Assembly: GCA_017554105.1 (NCBI GenBank)
Contig: JAFZIY010000023.1
Location: 1 to 64,000 of the forward strand
Origin: Prevotella sp.
GTDB taxonomy: Bacteria; Bacteroidota; Bacteroidia; Bacteroidales; Bacteroidaceae
Reading direction: 5' to 3'
Length of the DNA stretch: 64,000 nucleotides
Part shown: positions 54,444 to 63,331 of the stretch, in pieces
How the letters are laid out: the number at the start of each line of letters is the position of its first letter
Numbering within the stretch: the stretch's first letter is position 1
Notes under the pieces: generated by a model
Database searches by the model: none
Told to the model about the DNA's origin: nothing
Seen by the model: only the letters and a program-made list of their open reading frames with translations
Position numbers and translations under genes: made by a program

Positions 54444-54609
54444 TTAAAATTCCGAAACACTTTTGGGTGCTTTAAGTACAGATATAAGTATCGAAACAAG
54501 CATATCACGCTCGTTATTTGATGCTTTTTAGAGGAGAAATATGCTGTTTTTTGTGCTTTTTGCATGTCTTTGTAACGAGTGCATAACATTGGTGATTTAT
54601 GTATTTCAT
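54444..54609 (-). pseudogene. frameshifted homologue of the 54-residue frame in copy A
   Basis: The minus-strand frame starts at ATG 54609 (MKYINHQ ...) and stops at 54514 after 31 residues, because of an extra A in the run CTAAAAAGC. Removing it restores SNNERDMLVSIL ... KSVSEF to 54444, matching the end of the copy A frame. The differences look neutral, so this may be a decayed gene or a non-coding stretch. Confidence 0.3.
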
Positions 54610-54647
54610 TGATATACTGCTTTTTAGATGAAAAATAAATACATTAA

Positions 54648-54796
54648 GCGTCACAGTTACAGTTGTTACAGTTGTTTTTTGATATGCCACCACCCCTCAT
54701 TATACATATAAATACTTATATATCAATTAATTATATAATCTTTAGAAGGGGGTTGCGTTACGTGTTTTTTAACTGTAACAACTGTAACTGTAACGC
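54648..54796. repeat. 27-bp inverted repeat with tandem TTACAG units (copy B)
   Basis: The left arm is 54648-54674 (GCGTCACAG, then TTACAG units) and the right arm 54770-54796 (CTGTAAC units ending ACGC). 25 of 27 positions are complementary. The arms enclose about 95 bases with the AT-rich core. Confidence 0.8.
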
Positions 54797-55059
54797 CATA
54801 GTGTCTCAACACACATTCATTCCTCTACGAGGCCTACCAGTAGCATGTAGAGATGATAGGAATAAGTTCTGGAGAGGTCAGGAAGCACAAGTGAGGAGGA
54901 CAGAAATACCGAGTGAGGAGTTAACTTGTCAACTAAAAATATTTAATTATTTCCCGAATTCAAAAAAACTTCGTACCTTTACGACCGCAAAACGCGGAGT
55001 GCCGTTTTTTGCATATGAATAGTAATAATGACAAAGTTAATAAAACGAAAAAAACTGCA

Positions 55060-58000
55060 ATGGTAAAACGACTATCAATTCTATTAGCCCTATTTACACA
55101 ACTGGTGATGACTGCCTATGCCGCAGGCGACAACCCTTCGAATGTCCTTATCATCAATGAGATAATGGCTTCGAATGCTGGCGTAGTGATGAGTCCCGCA
55201 ACGAACTTCGACAGTTGGATTGAGATATACAACCCAGGTACTCAGCCTGTGAATCTTGCTGGGATGTACCTCAGCGTAGATGAGGGTAACCTGACGGCAT
55301 GGAAGATGCCCAGCAACGTAGGTACCGTTCCCGCCAAGGGTTTCCTTGTGGTATGGATGGGTTCGGACGACATCAAGACCAATCAGGCGCCATTCAAACT
55401 GGACTGTGACGGCGGCACCGTATGCCTGAGCGACCAGAACGGACAACTCATCACGAGTGTGGACTTCCCCGAAGCACTGAGTCGCACCTCATGGGCTCGT
55501 ACCACCGACGGCGGGAACAACTGGAACTGGACTGCCGATGCCACACCAGGCGCCACAAATACCACAGCGGTATTTGCCAGCACGAGGCTCGACGCTCCCG
55601 AAGTGAGTGTGGGCAGTCAGTTGATTAACGACCCCATAACATTTAGCGTAACCATCCCCGAGGGTACAACGCTGATGTACACCACCGACGGCAGCATGCC
55701 TACGGAAGTGACTGAGGTCATCCCCGAGGATGACGTGTCACCTTGGATAAACTGGGTGAAGAATGGCGATTGCGAGGGTGACGACACGAGTTGCCTGGTA
55801 TGCAAGAACGGAGATGGCACGAATACCACCAATATCATTGCGGGTGTTGGATACCAAGGCTCACGCGGCATTAGGATACAGTCAAAGGACAACCCTGACG
55901 AGGTGTGGGACACACAGTTCTTCGTATATACTCCTCAGCATATATGGAATGAGGGCGACAAGTACCATTTCAGCATGAGGGTGCGTGCTGACAGAGCTGA
56001 CGTGATTACGCCTCAGACACATCGCACGCCCGGCAGTTATATCCACTGGCAGATGTTAGACGGTAGCATCAACGTCACCACCGAATGGAAGGAGTTCAGT
56101 TACGATGGTGTTATCACCGCCGAACAGGCTGGCGACGGCGCGATGCAGACCATTGCCTTCCACTTGAACGAGAGTCCGCAGTCTAACGTATTCTATTTCG
56201 ACGACATCGTATGGGAGTCGTACAGAGACGACGGGTACTCAACAAGTGGTGCCAAGCAAAGTGTGGACGGACAGTTCACCGTGTCGCGAACCACCAACTA
56301 CGTGTTCCGCCTGTTCAAGGACGGCTACCTGCCCAGTGTGCCTGTGACACGCAGTTTCATCAAGACAAGCAATGAATATACCATACCCGTGATATCCGTA
56401 GTAGGCGACGAGCGTTACTTCACCGACTCGATGTGGGGTATCGACGTGAAGGGAGAGAACGGTATCACTGGTAATGGCAGCGATGACCCCGTGAACTGGA
56501 ACCAGCCGTGGGACCGTCCTGTGAACTTCAGTTATATCAGTCCGACGGAGGGCATGCTCTACAACCAGGACGTGAACATAAGCGTCTCGGGAGGATGGAC
56601 AAGAACAGCCAGCCCACGCTCGATGAAACTGAAGTCGAATAAGGTGTTCGACGGGCAGAACCGCTTCAACTACGTCTTCTTCCCACAGAAGCCATACATC
56701 CGCAGCAAGACACTGCTTGTACGCAACGGAGGCAACGACGTGTGGAACGGCTCACGCTTCATGGACCCCGCGCTGACCACTATCATACAGCGTTCGGGCA
56801 TCGACATCGACGTGCAGAGTTTCGTACAGGTGGCAGAATATATCAATGGACGATTCAAGGGAATATTGAACCTGCGCGAGCCAAGCAACGACAAGTTCGT
56901 ATACGCCAACTTCGGCTATGACGACGAGGTGATTGACATGTTCGAGAACTCAACGTTCACCAACGGCACGAGCGAGGCCTACCAGCAACTGCTAGCGCTG
57001 AGCGAGAACATCAACGACGAGGGCGTGTACGACCAAGTGAAGACGCTGCTCGATATTGATGAGTTCACCAATTATATGGCTGCCGAACTATATATCGGCA
57101 ACGACGACTGGCCTAACAACAACGTGAAGGCTTACCGCTATCAGGACGGCGGACGCTACCGCTTCGTATGCTTCGACCTCGACTATGCACTGAACGAGTG
57201 GGACCACACCCTTGCATCGGCGCTCAACGACTACAACAACGTGGACATGATGCGTCTGTTCAACAATCTGCTCAAGCACGACGAGTACCGCAAGAAGTTC
57301 ATCGACACCTTCTGCATCATGGGTGGAAGCGTGTTCGAGAAGGACCGCGCCACAGCCATCGTGAACGAACTGGCCGATGCCATGCGCCCGATGTCGCAAT
57401 ACGATGGTATGCTGCCCGACAACTCGGCGAATAAGATTAAGGAGAAATTGCAGGGTCGCGTGGACAAGATGACGAGTCAGTTGCAGAGCTTCGGACCGAT
57501 GGGTCTCGCTGGAGTGCAGAAACACAACGTGCAATTCGCGGCTGACGTGGAGGGTGCTACCATTACAATCAACGGAATAAAAGTGCCATACGCCTCGTTC
57601 AACGGCAAGTTGTTCTCGCCTATACATCTGGAGGCAAAGGCACCCGCAGGGTATACCTTCACAGGATGGCGCAAGTCGGCAGACTCTTTCGTACAGGTGT
57701 TCCCGATGAACACCACATGGAAATACTACGATGCCGGAGAGGCTGACTCCAACTGGAATGCGGCAGGCTTCAGCGACAGTTCATGGCAGTCGGGCCCCGC
57801 ACCTCTGGGCTATAAGATGAACGTGAGCACAACGGTAAGTTATGGCGATGACGCGCAACAGAAGCACCCCACGACATATTTCCGCAAGACGTTCACGGTG
57901 AGCAACACACCTACCTCGGCCGACCACTTCGTGCTTAACTATCAGGTTGACGACGGCTGCGTGGTATGGGTTAATGGTCAGGAAGCAGGTCGCGTGAACA

Positions 58001-59055
58001 TGCCTCAGGGCTCGATTGGCTACGGTACGTTCTCATCTACCTATGCCGGCGACGACCCACTCACGGGCTCTCTCGAAATTAATCCTACGTTGTTCAGGAA
58101 AGGTGTGAACGTGATTGCCGTTGAGGTGCACAACACCAGTTACACCTCGAGCGACCTCTTCTGGGCAGGTGAGTTGCAGACTACGGTTGGAGCAAGTTCC
58201 AATGACGACATTATTACCGACGAAGCCATCGACATTACCGACAATGCCGTAAACCTGACAGCGATGTTCACCCCGCTCTCGGAAGAGGAACGTGCCGACG
58301 AGGGACTCACTCCGGTGCGTATCAACGAGGTGAGTGCCGCCAACGATATCTACGTCAATGAGTTCTTCAAACGCAACGACTGGGTGGAATTGTACAACAC
58401 CACCGACCAGCCTATTGATGTGGAGGGTATGTATCTGACCGACAACCTGAAAAAGCCTACGAAATACATGATAAGCAAGTCGGGCACTCAGGCGAACACC
58501 ATAATCCCGGCACACGGATTCCTTATTATTTGGTGCGACAAACTGGATCCCGAGTCGCAACTGCACGCCTCGTTCAAACTGGGCGCCGAGGGAGGTGACG
58601 TGATGTTGACGGCTGCCGACGGAAGTTGGAACGACGTCATCACCTATACGGAGGCGAAGGCTGACGAGACCATAGGTCGCTATCCCGATGGAAGCAACAA
58701 GGTGTATGTCATGAACATACCGACCATCGAGAAGAGCAACATCATCTCGTCGTATGCTATTGACCTCACGGGCGACGACCCAACAGGAATCAACGACATC
58801 TCCGTCTCAAACAAGGCAGAGAAGGTGACGATGAGCTATGAGCACAACAGTCTGGTCATCCGCAGCAGTCAGTCGCTGCCAGCCGCTAACCTATATATAT
58901 ATAATGTAACAGGTCAGTTGCTGAATCAGCAGACTATCACACTGCCCAATGGATATTACGAGCAGACTTATGACACTCTGTCGCCAGGTTGCTACATTGC
59001 CCGCCTGTCTGACCGCCACGGTCACACCGCAATCTGCAAGTTCTTTAAGAAATAA
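55060..59055 (+). CDS. giant secreted CotH/lamin-tail-domain protein with T9SS type A tail
   Basis: A 1331-residue protein. Start 55060 places the signal peptide VKRLSILLALFTQLVMTAYA at the N-terminus; 55015 is an alternative. The order is: lamin tail domain 1 (about 30-160, VLIINEIMASNAGVV), a chitobiase/CHB_HEX-like strand (TLMYTTDGSMPTEV), a CBM4-like beta sandwich (about 225-400, WINWVKNGDCEG), a CotH kinase-like domain (about 470-830, AAELYIGNDDWPNNNVKAYRY ... FDLDYALNEWDH), a beta-galactosidase-type jelly roll (about 890-1040), lamin tail domain 2 (about 1095-1230, VRINEVSAANDIYV), and a type A sorting tail (ISVSNKAEKVTM to SLSPGCYIARL-like end). It is probably displayed on the surface. 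The role of its CotH kinase domain is unknown here. Confidence 0.88.
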   Translation: MVKRLSILLALFTQLVMTAYAAGDNPSNVLIINEIMASNAGVVMSPATNFDSWIEIYNPGTQPVNLAGMYLSVDEGNLTAWKMPSNVGTVPAKGFLVVWMGSDDIKTNQAPFKLDCDGGTVCLSDQNGQLITSVDFPEALSRTSWARTTDGGNNWNWTADATPGATNTTAVFASTRLDAPEVSVGSQLINDPITFSVTIPEGTTLMYTTDGSMPTEVTEVIPEDDVSPWINWVKNGDCEGDDTSCLVCKNGDGTNTTNIIAGVGYQGSRGIRIQSKDNPDEVWDTQFFVYTPQHIWNEGDKYHFSMRVRADRADVITPQTHRTPGSYIHWQMLDGSINVTTEWKEFSYDGVITAEQAGDGAMQTIAFHLNESPQSNVFYFDDIVWESYRDDGYSTSGAKQSVDGQFTVSRTTNYVFRLFKDGYLPSVPVTRSFIKTSNEYTIPVISVVGDERYFTDSMWGIDVKGENGITGNGSDDPVNWNQPWDRPVNFSYISPTEGMLYNQDVNISVSGGWTRTASPRSMKLKSNKVFDGQNRFNYVFFPQKPYIRSKTLLVRNGGNDVWNGSRFMDPALTTIIQRSGIDIDVQSFVQVAEYINGRFKGILNLREPSNDKFVYANFGYDDEVIDMFENSTFTNGTSEAYQQLLALSENINDEGVYDQVKTLLDIDEFTNYMAAELYIGNDDWPNNNVKAYRYQDGGRYRFVCFDLDYALNEWDHTLASALNDYNNVDMMRLFNNLLKHDEYRKKFIDTFCIMGGSVFEKDRATAIVNELADAMRPMSQYDGMLPDNSANKIKEKLQGRVDKMTSQLQSFGPMGLAGVQKHNVQFAADVEGATITINGIKVPYASFNGKLFSPIHLEAKAPAGYTFTGWRKSADSFVQVFPMNTTWKYYDAGEADSNWNAAGFSDSSWQSGPAPLGYKMNVSTTVSYGDDAQQKHPTTYFRKTFTVSNTPTSADHFVLNYQVDDGCVVWVNGQEAGRVNMPQGSIGYGTFSSTYAGDDPLTGSLEINPTLFRKGVNVIAVEVHNTSYTSSDLFWAGELQTTVGASSNDDIITDEAIDITDNAVNLTAMFTPLSEEERADEGLTPVRINEVSAANDIYVNEFFKRNDWVELYNTTDQPIDVEGMYLTDNLKKPTKYMISKSGTQANTIIPAHGFLIIWCDKLDPESQLHASFKLGAEGGDVMLTAADGSWNDVITYTEAKADETIGRYPDGSNKVYVMNIPTIEKSNIISSYAIDLTGDDPTGINDISVSNKAEKVTMSYEHNSLVIRSSQSLPAANLYIYNVTGQLLNQQTITLPNGYYEQTYDTLSPGCYIARLSDRHGHTAICKFFKK

Positions 59056-59079
59056 GGAATATGGAATAGAATAATAAAA

Positions 59080-59106
59080 GGAAGCGCAAACAACGCTTCC
59101 TTTTTT
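59080..59106 (+). terminator. terminator after the CotH gene
   Basis: GGAAGCG (59080-59086) pairs with CGCTTCC (59094-59100), followed by six T. It also lies 24 bases past the stop of the minus-strand oxidoreductase gene and can serve both directions, as A residues precede it. Confidence 0.8.
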
Positions 59107-59129
59107 CGTCTTCTTCCCTTCGGAAGATA

Positions 59130-60698
59130 TTAGGAGTAGGACTCCGCCAACATGTCAGCACACCTTTCACCATCAATTGCCGCCGACACTATACCACCAG
59201 CATAGCCTGCTCCCTCGCCACACGGATAGAGTCCACGCAGACGGACGTGCATCAGCGTCTCGCGGTCGCGCAAGATGCGTACAGGTGATGATGTGCGTGT
59301 CTCGACCGCTATAAGGCATGCATCGTTGGTAAGGAACCCACGGCTCTGCTGTCCGAACTTACGGAATCCATCGCGCAGACGGTTGCTGACGAACTCTGGC
59401 AGCCAGAAATGGAGAGGCGACGATACGAGGCCGGGCGCATAACTGCTTTCTGGCAGGTCGAACGAGACTTTCTTGTTCACGAAGTCGAGCATGCGTTGCG
59501 CAGGTGCAGTCTGCCTCATATTCCCCTGCTGCCAGCACAACTCCTCAAGGCGTTCCTGATAGCGCATCATGCATAAGGCGTCGTCACCATCGACATCTTC
59601 GGGATGTATCTCGACCACCATTCCGCTGTTGCTCCAACGGGTGCCTCTGTTAGCGGGCGACATGCCGTTGACTACTATCTGACGGGGACCTGTGGCGGCT
59701 GGAATGACGAAACCGCCTGGACACATACAGAAGCTGTACACTCCGCGCCCGTCAACCTGAGTCACAAAACTGTACTCGGCAGCAGGGAGGTATTCTCCCC
59801 TCCCCTTCAGATTGTGATATTGTATCTGGTCGATAAGATGCGAGGGATGTTCGAGACGTACTCCAACAGCAATGCCTTTCGCCTCGATATCAATGTTAGA
59901 TGATTGCAAATAGCGATAGACATCGCGAGCGGAATGGCCGGTGGCAAGGATTACCCCCCCCCTCAGTTCCCCTGAGCCCCCCTGCCCCCCGGAGGGGGAA
60001 GATACTATTACGCCTTTCACTTCGTCGCCCTCGATGATCAGGGAATCCATCTTCGTCTGGAAATGCACTTCGCCGCCACAGCTGATGATGGTGTTCCGCA
60101 TCGCCTCGATGACACGCGGTAGACGGTCGGTTCCGATATGCGGATGTGCGTCTATGAGAATATCCGTGGATGCACCATGCTGACAAAAGACATTGAGTAT
60201 CTTCTCGACGGAGCCGCGTTTCTTTGAACGTGTGAAGAGCTTACCATCTGAATATGCCCCTGCCCCGCCCTCACCGAAACAATAGTTGCTCTCAGGGTCA
60301 ACCTCATGTGTCTTAGTGATTCGCGCGAGGTCGAGTTTGCGGTCGCGCACATTCTTGCCTCTCTCGATGACTATAGGACGTATTCCGCGCTCTATGAGTC
60401 TTAGTGCAGCAAAGAGTCCACCGGGTCCCGCTCCTACCACTATCGCCTGTCTGCACCCTGATACGTCACGGTATTCAGTAGGTGTGTACTGCAGTTCCTC
60501 GGGTTGCTCGTCAATATACGCACGCACCTTCAGATTGACAAATATATTCCGCTGTCGCGCGTCGATGCTTCGCTTTATTATACGCACAGATGTAATGATA
60601 TCTATGCCTGTAGCCGTCTCCTTTGAGACCACTTCCTTTATAGCAGACAAGGAAGAGGCTTCACGAGGCGAGAGACGGAGTTGGAGTTCTTTAATCAT
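59130..60698 (-). CDS. FAD-dependent oxidoreductase (HI0933/YhiN-like dehydrogenase family)
   Basis: A 522-residue flavoprotein. The dinucleotide fold is VVGAGPGGLFAALRLIERG (about 87-106), followed by IVIERGKNVRDRKLD, the family run YCFGEGGAGAYSDGKLFTR and GVILATGHSARDVY. An N-terminal domain of about 80 residues precedes the FAD fold, as in 'uncharacterised FAD-dependent dehydrogenases'. Residues about 233-248 (SSPSGGQGGSGELRGG) interrupt the usual loop between EGDEVKGVI and VILATGHS. The DNA for this loop is a G/C-rich palindromic repeat (59949-60005). The substrate is unknown. The stop of the hydrolase gene lies six bases upstream of its start. Confidence 0.88.
   Translation of the reverse strand: MIKELQLRLSPREASSLSAIKEVVSKETATGIDIITSVRIIKRSIDARQRNIFVNLKVRAYIDEQPEELQYTPTEYRDVSGCRQAIVVGAGPGGLFAALRLIERGIRPIVIERGKNVRDRKLDLARITKTHEVDPESNYCFGEGGAGAYSDGKLFTRSKKRGSVEKILNVFCQHGASTDILIDAHPHIGTDRLPRVIEAMRNTIISCGGEVHFQTKMDSLIIEGDEVKGVIVSSPSGGQGGSGELRGGVILATGHSARDVYRYLQSSNIDIEAKGIAVGVRLEHPSHLIDQIQYHNLKGRGEYLPAAEYSFVTQVDGRGVYSFCMCPGGFVIPAATGPRQIVVNGMSPANRGTRWSNSGMVVEIHPEDVDGDDALCMMRYQERLEELCWQQGNMRQTAPAQRMLDFVNKKVSFDLPESSYAPGLVSSPLHFWLPEFVSNRLRDGFRKFGQQSRGFLTNDACLIAVETRTSSPVRILRDRETLMHVRLRGLYPCGEGAGYAGGIVSAAIDGERCADMLAESYS
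59949..60005. repeat. G/C-rich palindromic repeat inside a coding sequence
   Basis: The stretch holds two small hairpins: CTCAG ... CTGAG and CCCCCCGGAGGGGG. Runs of five to eight C interrupt them. It encodes an SPSGGQGGSGELRGG loop in frame, so the gene stays open. Its composition resembles the element in the nqrE-nqrF gap. Confidence 0.55.
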
Positions 60699-60704
60699 CA
60701 GTGT

Positions 60705-61847
60705 TTAAAGTTTAGAGTTGAAGAAGTCAAGGACTGTTGCCTGCACCTGCTTTCCACAATGATGGGGCATGTCAAGCAATTCGGTCTTCAAGTTTTGCGG
60801 CACGCCCTGACTGTCCCACACCTGATGCATGATACCGATGGCTTTCTCCACTCCAGGCAAGGGGAAGAGTTTATCTTGCTTCCCTGCTATCACGAGCATA
60901 GGCGCAGGACAAGCGAGTGATGCTATGTGGGGATAGTCAAGATATTGGCGCAGGGCTGGTATGCAATTAGCGAAGCCACCATTCTCCTTACGTCCGTAGT
61001 TCCACGTCATCTGAACATCAGTGGTGACCATCCAGCAAACGACGGCAGAGGCCTTGATACGGGGCGAGAGTGCCGCAAGCATCCACGAACGGTAACCGCC
61101 CATGGAGAATCCGAAACATCCTATTCGGTCACTATCTACATAAGGCAGAGTGGCAAGGAAATCGGTAAGGGCAATATCGTCGTAGGTCATGAATGCCGAG
61201 AGGTCACGACCGTACATCATCATGTTGCCTGCGATGAGGTCGTATTTCTGACGGTCCACACCCTCCTTTCTTCCGCGCTCACCCCAGAGAGGAGCATCGG
61301 CACAAACGACTACATAGCCCGCACGGGCAAACATATCGCCCACGAAGACACCGTCATAGAGTTCGTTTACCCACTTGCGGGCATCATCCTGAACTACGGA
61401 GTCCTCGAATATCGGCTCTATTATCTTCTCCTTGCCTATAAAGAGATGTGCTCCGTGGTCGTGAAGCAGATTAATGGCCGGCAGCCTTTTGCCCTTACGG
61501 TCGGGAACAAGCAAGTATGCGGGGACGCGATACCAAGTGCTCAGGTTTATCTCTATCTTGCGGGCGATGTAACCGTCGCGTTTCTCCTCGGCTATTACTT
61601 TGTAATCGAATGACGATGGTCGTGGTGGCGGCGCCATCATGCACTCAAGCACCTTGTCGCGAGCCTGTTCCTTCCATGCGTTGAAATCCTTAACGGGAGA
61701 ATTACCCCAAGCCAACGGATAGTCGAGAGATGCTATAAGACTGTCGGCATAGACGGGAAAGTCTTTATAGAACTCATACTTCTCGCGCTTCTCCTGAGCG
61801 AACAAAAGGACGGGGAATAAGGATAGTAATAGAATTGTTCTGCGCAT
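60705..61847 (-). CDS. secreted alpha/beta hydrolase (acetyl xylan esterase/DLH-like)
   Basis: A 380-residue protein with signal peptide MRRTILLLSLFPVLLFAQE. The hydrolase fold starts at about residue 90 (ARKIEINLSTWYRVPAYLLVPD). The nucleophile is Ser in GFSMGG (about 248), the acid Asp is likely in AGKQDKLFPL, and the His is in MPHHCGKQ. The family covers esterases such as acetyl xylan esterases and dienelactone hydrolases; which ester is cut is not visible. Its stop is six bases before the oxidoreductase start, so they share a transcript. Confidence 0.87.
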   Translation of the reverse strand: MRRTILLLSLFPVLLFAQEKREKYEFYKDFPVYADSLIASLDYPLAWGNSPVKDFNAWKEQARDKVLECMMAPPPRPSSFDYKVIAEEKRDGYIARKIEINLSTWYRVPAYLLVPDRKGKRLPAINLLHDHGAHLFIGKEKIIEPIFEDSVVQDDARKWVNELYDGVFVGDMFARAGYVVVCADAPLWGERGRKEGVDRQKYDLIAGNMMMYGRDLSAFMTYDDIALTDFLATLPYVDSDRIGCFGFSMGGYRSWMLAALSPRIKASAVVCWMVTTDVQMTWNYGRKENGGFANCIPALRQYLDYPHIASLACPAPMLVIAGKQDKLFPLPGVEKAIGIMHQVWDSQGVPQNLKTELLDMPHHCGKQVQATVLDFFNSKL

Positions 61848-61929
61848 GGAATGTCAAAATATGAAAAAGACCTTAAGGAGATTAAAGACACCAATGCCCT
61901 TAACGCCCTTAAGGCCTTTTGAAAACAAT
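61848..61929. other. short gap with CCTTAAGG-type repeats
   Basis: Between nqrF and the hydrolase gene lie ACCTTAAGGAGATTAAAGAC and CCCTTAACGCCCTTAAGGCC. The inverted CCTTAAGG words could pair. I see no gene here. Confidence 0.4.
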
Positions 61930-63198
61930 TTATCCGAAGTTGTCGAACATTATCGACTCTGGGTCAACGCCGAGAGAGTCGAGCATTCCCTGAACGGCCT
62001 TCGACATAGGACCAGGACCGCACATGTAGTACTCGATGTCCTCAGGTGCCTCATGGTCTTTCAGGTAAGTCTCATACATCACCTGATGAACGAAGCCAGC
62101 GGTGTACTTGACTCCTGCCTTGTCTGCCTCTGGGTCAGGACGGTCAAGAGCCAGATGGAAGTGGAAGTTAGGGAACTGCTTCTCCAACTCAAGGAAGTCC
62201 TCAACGAAGAATGCCTCGACGAGAGCACGTGCGCCATAGAAGAAATGCATCTCACGGTCGCGTGTGTTGAGAGTCTTCGTCATGTGCATAATCTGTGCAC
62301 GGAGAGGAGCCATTCCGGCACCACCACCGACCCATATCATCTCTTTCTTCGAGTCGAAGATGGGATGGAAGTCACCGTAAGGACCGCTCATGATTACCTT
62401 GTCGCCCGGTTTGCGCGAGAAGATGTAACTTGACGCGATTCCCGTAGGTACATCCTGGAAGCCCACCTCAGGTTTTGGCTTGAAAGGTGTGGTTGCGATA
62501 CGCACGGTAAGTGTGATGCGGTCACCCTCGGCAGGATAGTTAGCCATAGAGTATGCACGGATGGTGTCCTCTGGATTATGGGCCTTGAGAGAGAAGATGT
62601 TGAACCTCTCCCATGAAGGAAGATAATCGGGACCGATGTCTTCCTTGTCGAAGTCCTTGTCATAATCGATGCAATCGTATGCAGGAATCTTTATCTGTGC
62701 ATAAGAGCCAGGTATGAAGTCCATGTGCTCGCCTGGAGGCAATGCCACGATAAACTCCTTGATGAAGCTTGATACGTTCTTGTTGGAGATAACGGTACAC
62801 TCCCACTCCTTAACGCCGAGAACACTCTCGGGAACCTTTATCTTAAGGTCGCCCTTCACCTTGCATTGACAACCGAGACGCCAATGGTCCTTTATCTGCT
62901 TACGTGTGAAGTGAGGCTTCTCGGAATCGAGAATCTCGCCACCACCCTCAAGCACCTGTACCTTACACTGACCACATGATGCCTTACCACCGCAGGCAGA
63001 AGGCAGGAAAATGCCGTTCTCGTTGAGTGTTGCCATCAGGTTGTTGCCCTGGGCTACAGAGATGGTACGGTCACCGTTAATCTCAATGTTCACATCGCCC
63101 GAAGGAGAAAGATACTTCTTCGCAACGAGTAGGATAATCACAAGAAGAATGATTACCAGGAGAAATACTCCTATACTGTATGAAATGAATTGTATCAT
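61930..63198 (-). CDS. nqrF: Na+-translocating NADH:quinone reductase subunit F
   Basis: NqrF is the NADH-oxidising subunit of the sodium pump. The 422-residue protein has an N-terminal membrane helix (about 5-27), a 2Fe-2S ferredoxin domain with CGGKASCGQCKVQV (Cys70, Cys76, Cys79) and a fourth Cys in LGCQCKVK, an FAD domain with RAYSMANYPAEGD, and an NADH-binding domain with GGGAGMAPLRAQI and YYMCGPGPM. The end SIMFDNFG is family-typical. The ATG is preceded by a long inverted repeat that starts only five bases upstream, which may limit its translation. Confidence 0.97.
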   Translation of the reverse strand: MIQFISYSIGVFLLVIILLVIILLVAKKYLSPSGDVNIEINGDRTISVAQGNNLMATLNENGIFLPSACGGKASCGQCKVQVLEGGGEILDSEKPHFTRKQIKDHWRLGCQCKVKGDLKIKVPESVLGVKEWECTVISNKNVSSFIKEFIVALPPGEHMDFIPGSYAQIKIPAYDCIDYDKDFDKEDIGPDYLPSWERFNIFSLKAHNPEDTIRAYSMANYPAEGDRITLTVRIATTPFKPKPEVGFQDVPTGIASSYIFSRKPGDKVIMSGPYGDFHPIFDSKKEMIWVGGGAGMAPLRAQIMHMTKTLNTRDREMHFFYGARALVEAFFVEDFLELEKQFPNFHFHLALDRPDPEADKAGVKYTAGFVHQVMYETYLKDHEAPEDIEYYMCGPGPMSKAVQGMLDSLGVDPESIMFDNFG

Positions 63199-63203
63199 AT
63201 TCG

Positions 63204-63331
63204 AGCCCCCAAAGTTAGGGGGTTGGGGGTCTGAACAAGCGTTTACCAGACCATTTATTATGATTAATTATTATCCGGAGGAAGGGAGCACTGCGCCTGT
63301 TCAGACCCCCACCCCCCTGACTCAGGGGGCT
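63204..63331. mobile_element. 128-bp MITE-like element with 38-bp terminal inverted repeats
   Basis: Arms 63204-63241 and 63294-63331 are reverse complements over 38 bases with about five mismatches and flank 52 bases. Each arm also folds on itself (CCCCCAAAGTTAGGGGG and CCCCCTGACTCAGGGGG). It fills the nqrE-nqrF gap and abuts the nqrE stop codon. No transposase is encoded. In the mRNA it would form a very stable hairpin ending five bases before the nqrF ATG. Confidence 0.65.

Larger units (their letters stand above)
54404..54833 (+). repeat. dispersed ~430-bp repeat element, copy B (TTACAG type)
   Basis: This is homologous to the reverse complement of 26135-26579. The flanks (TTTAGCACAA ... 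GTATTAAAATTCCGAAACAC; ATTTCATTGATATACTGC) and the AT-rich core (54698-54740) are nearly the same. Every TTCCAG/CTGGAA unit of copy A is a TTACAG/CTGTAA unit here. Arms are 54648-54674 and 54770-54796, pairing 25 of 27 bases. A one-base insertion breaks the small frame seen in copy A. It lies between the ABC ATPase terminator and the CotH protein gene, with no transposase nearby. Confidence 0.8.

Noticed and set aside
54663-55022. A 119-codon + frame through repeat copy B with CNNCNCNA-type residues.
   Set aside because: It is a by-product of the TTACAG units and AT core and runs into the real gene's upstream region.
61846-62433. A 195-codon frame on + opposite nqrF.
   Set aside because: It runs antisense to the well-supported nqrF and hydrolase start, has no family likeness, and reflects codon bias of the other strand.
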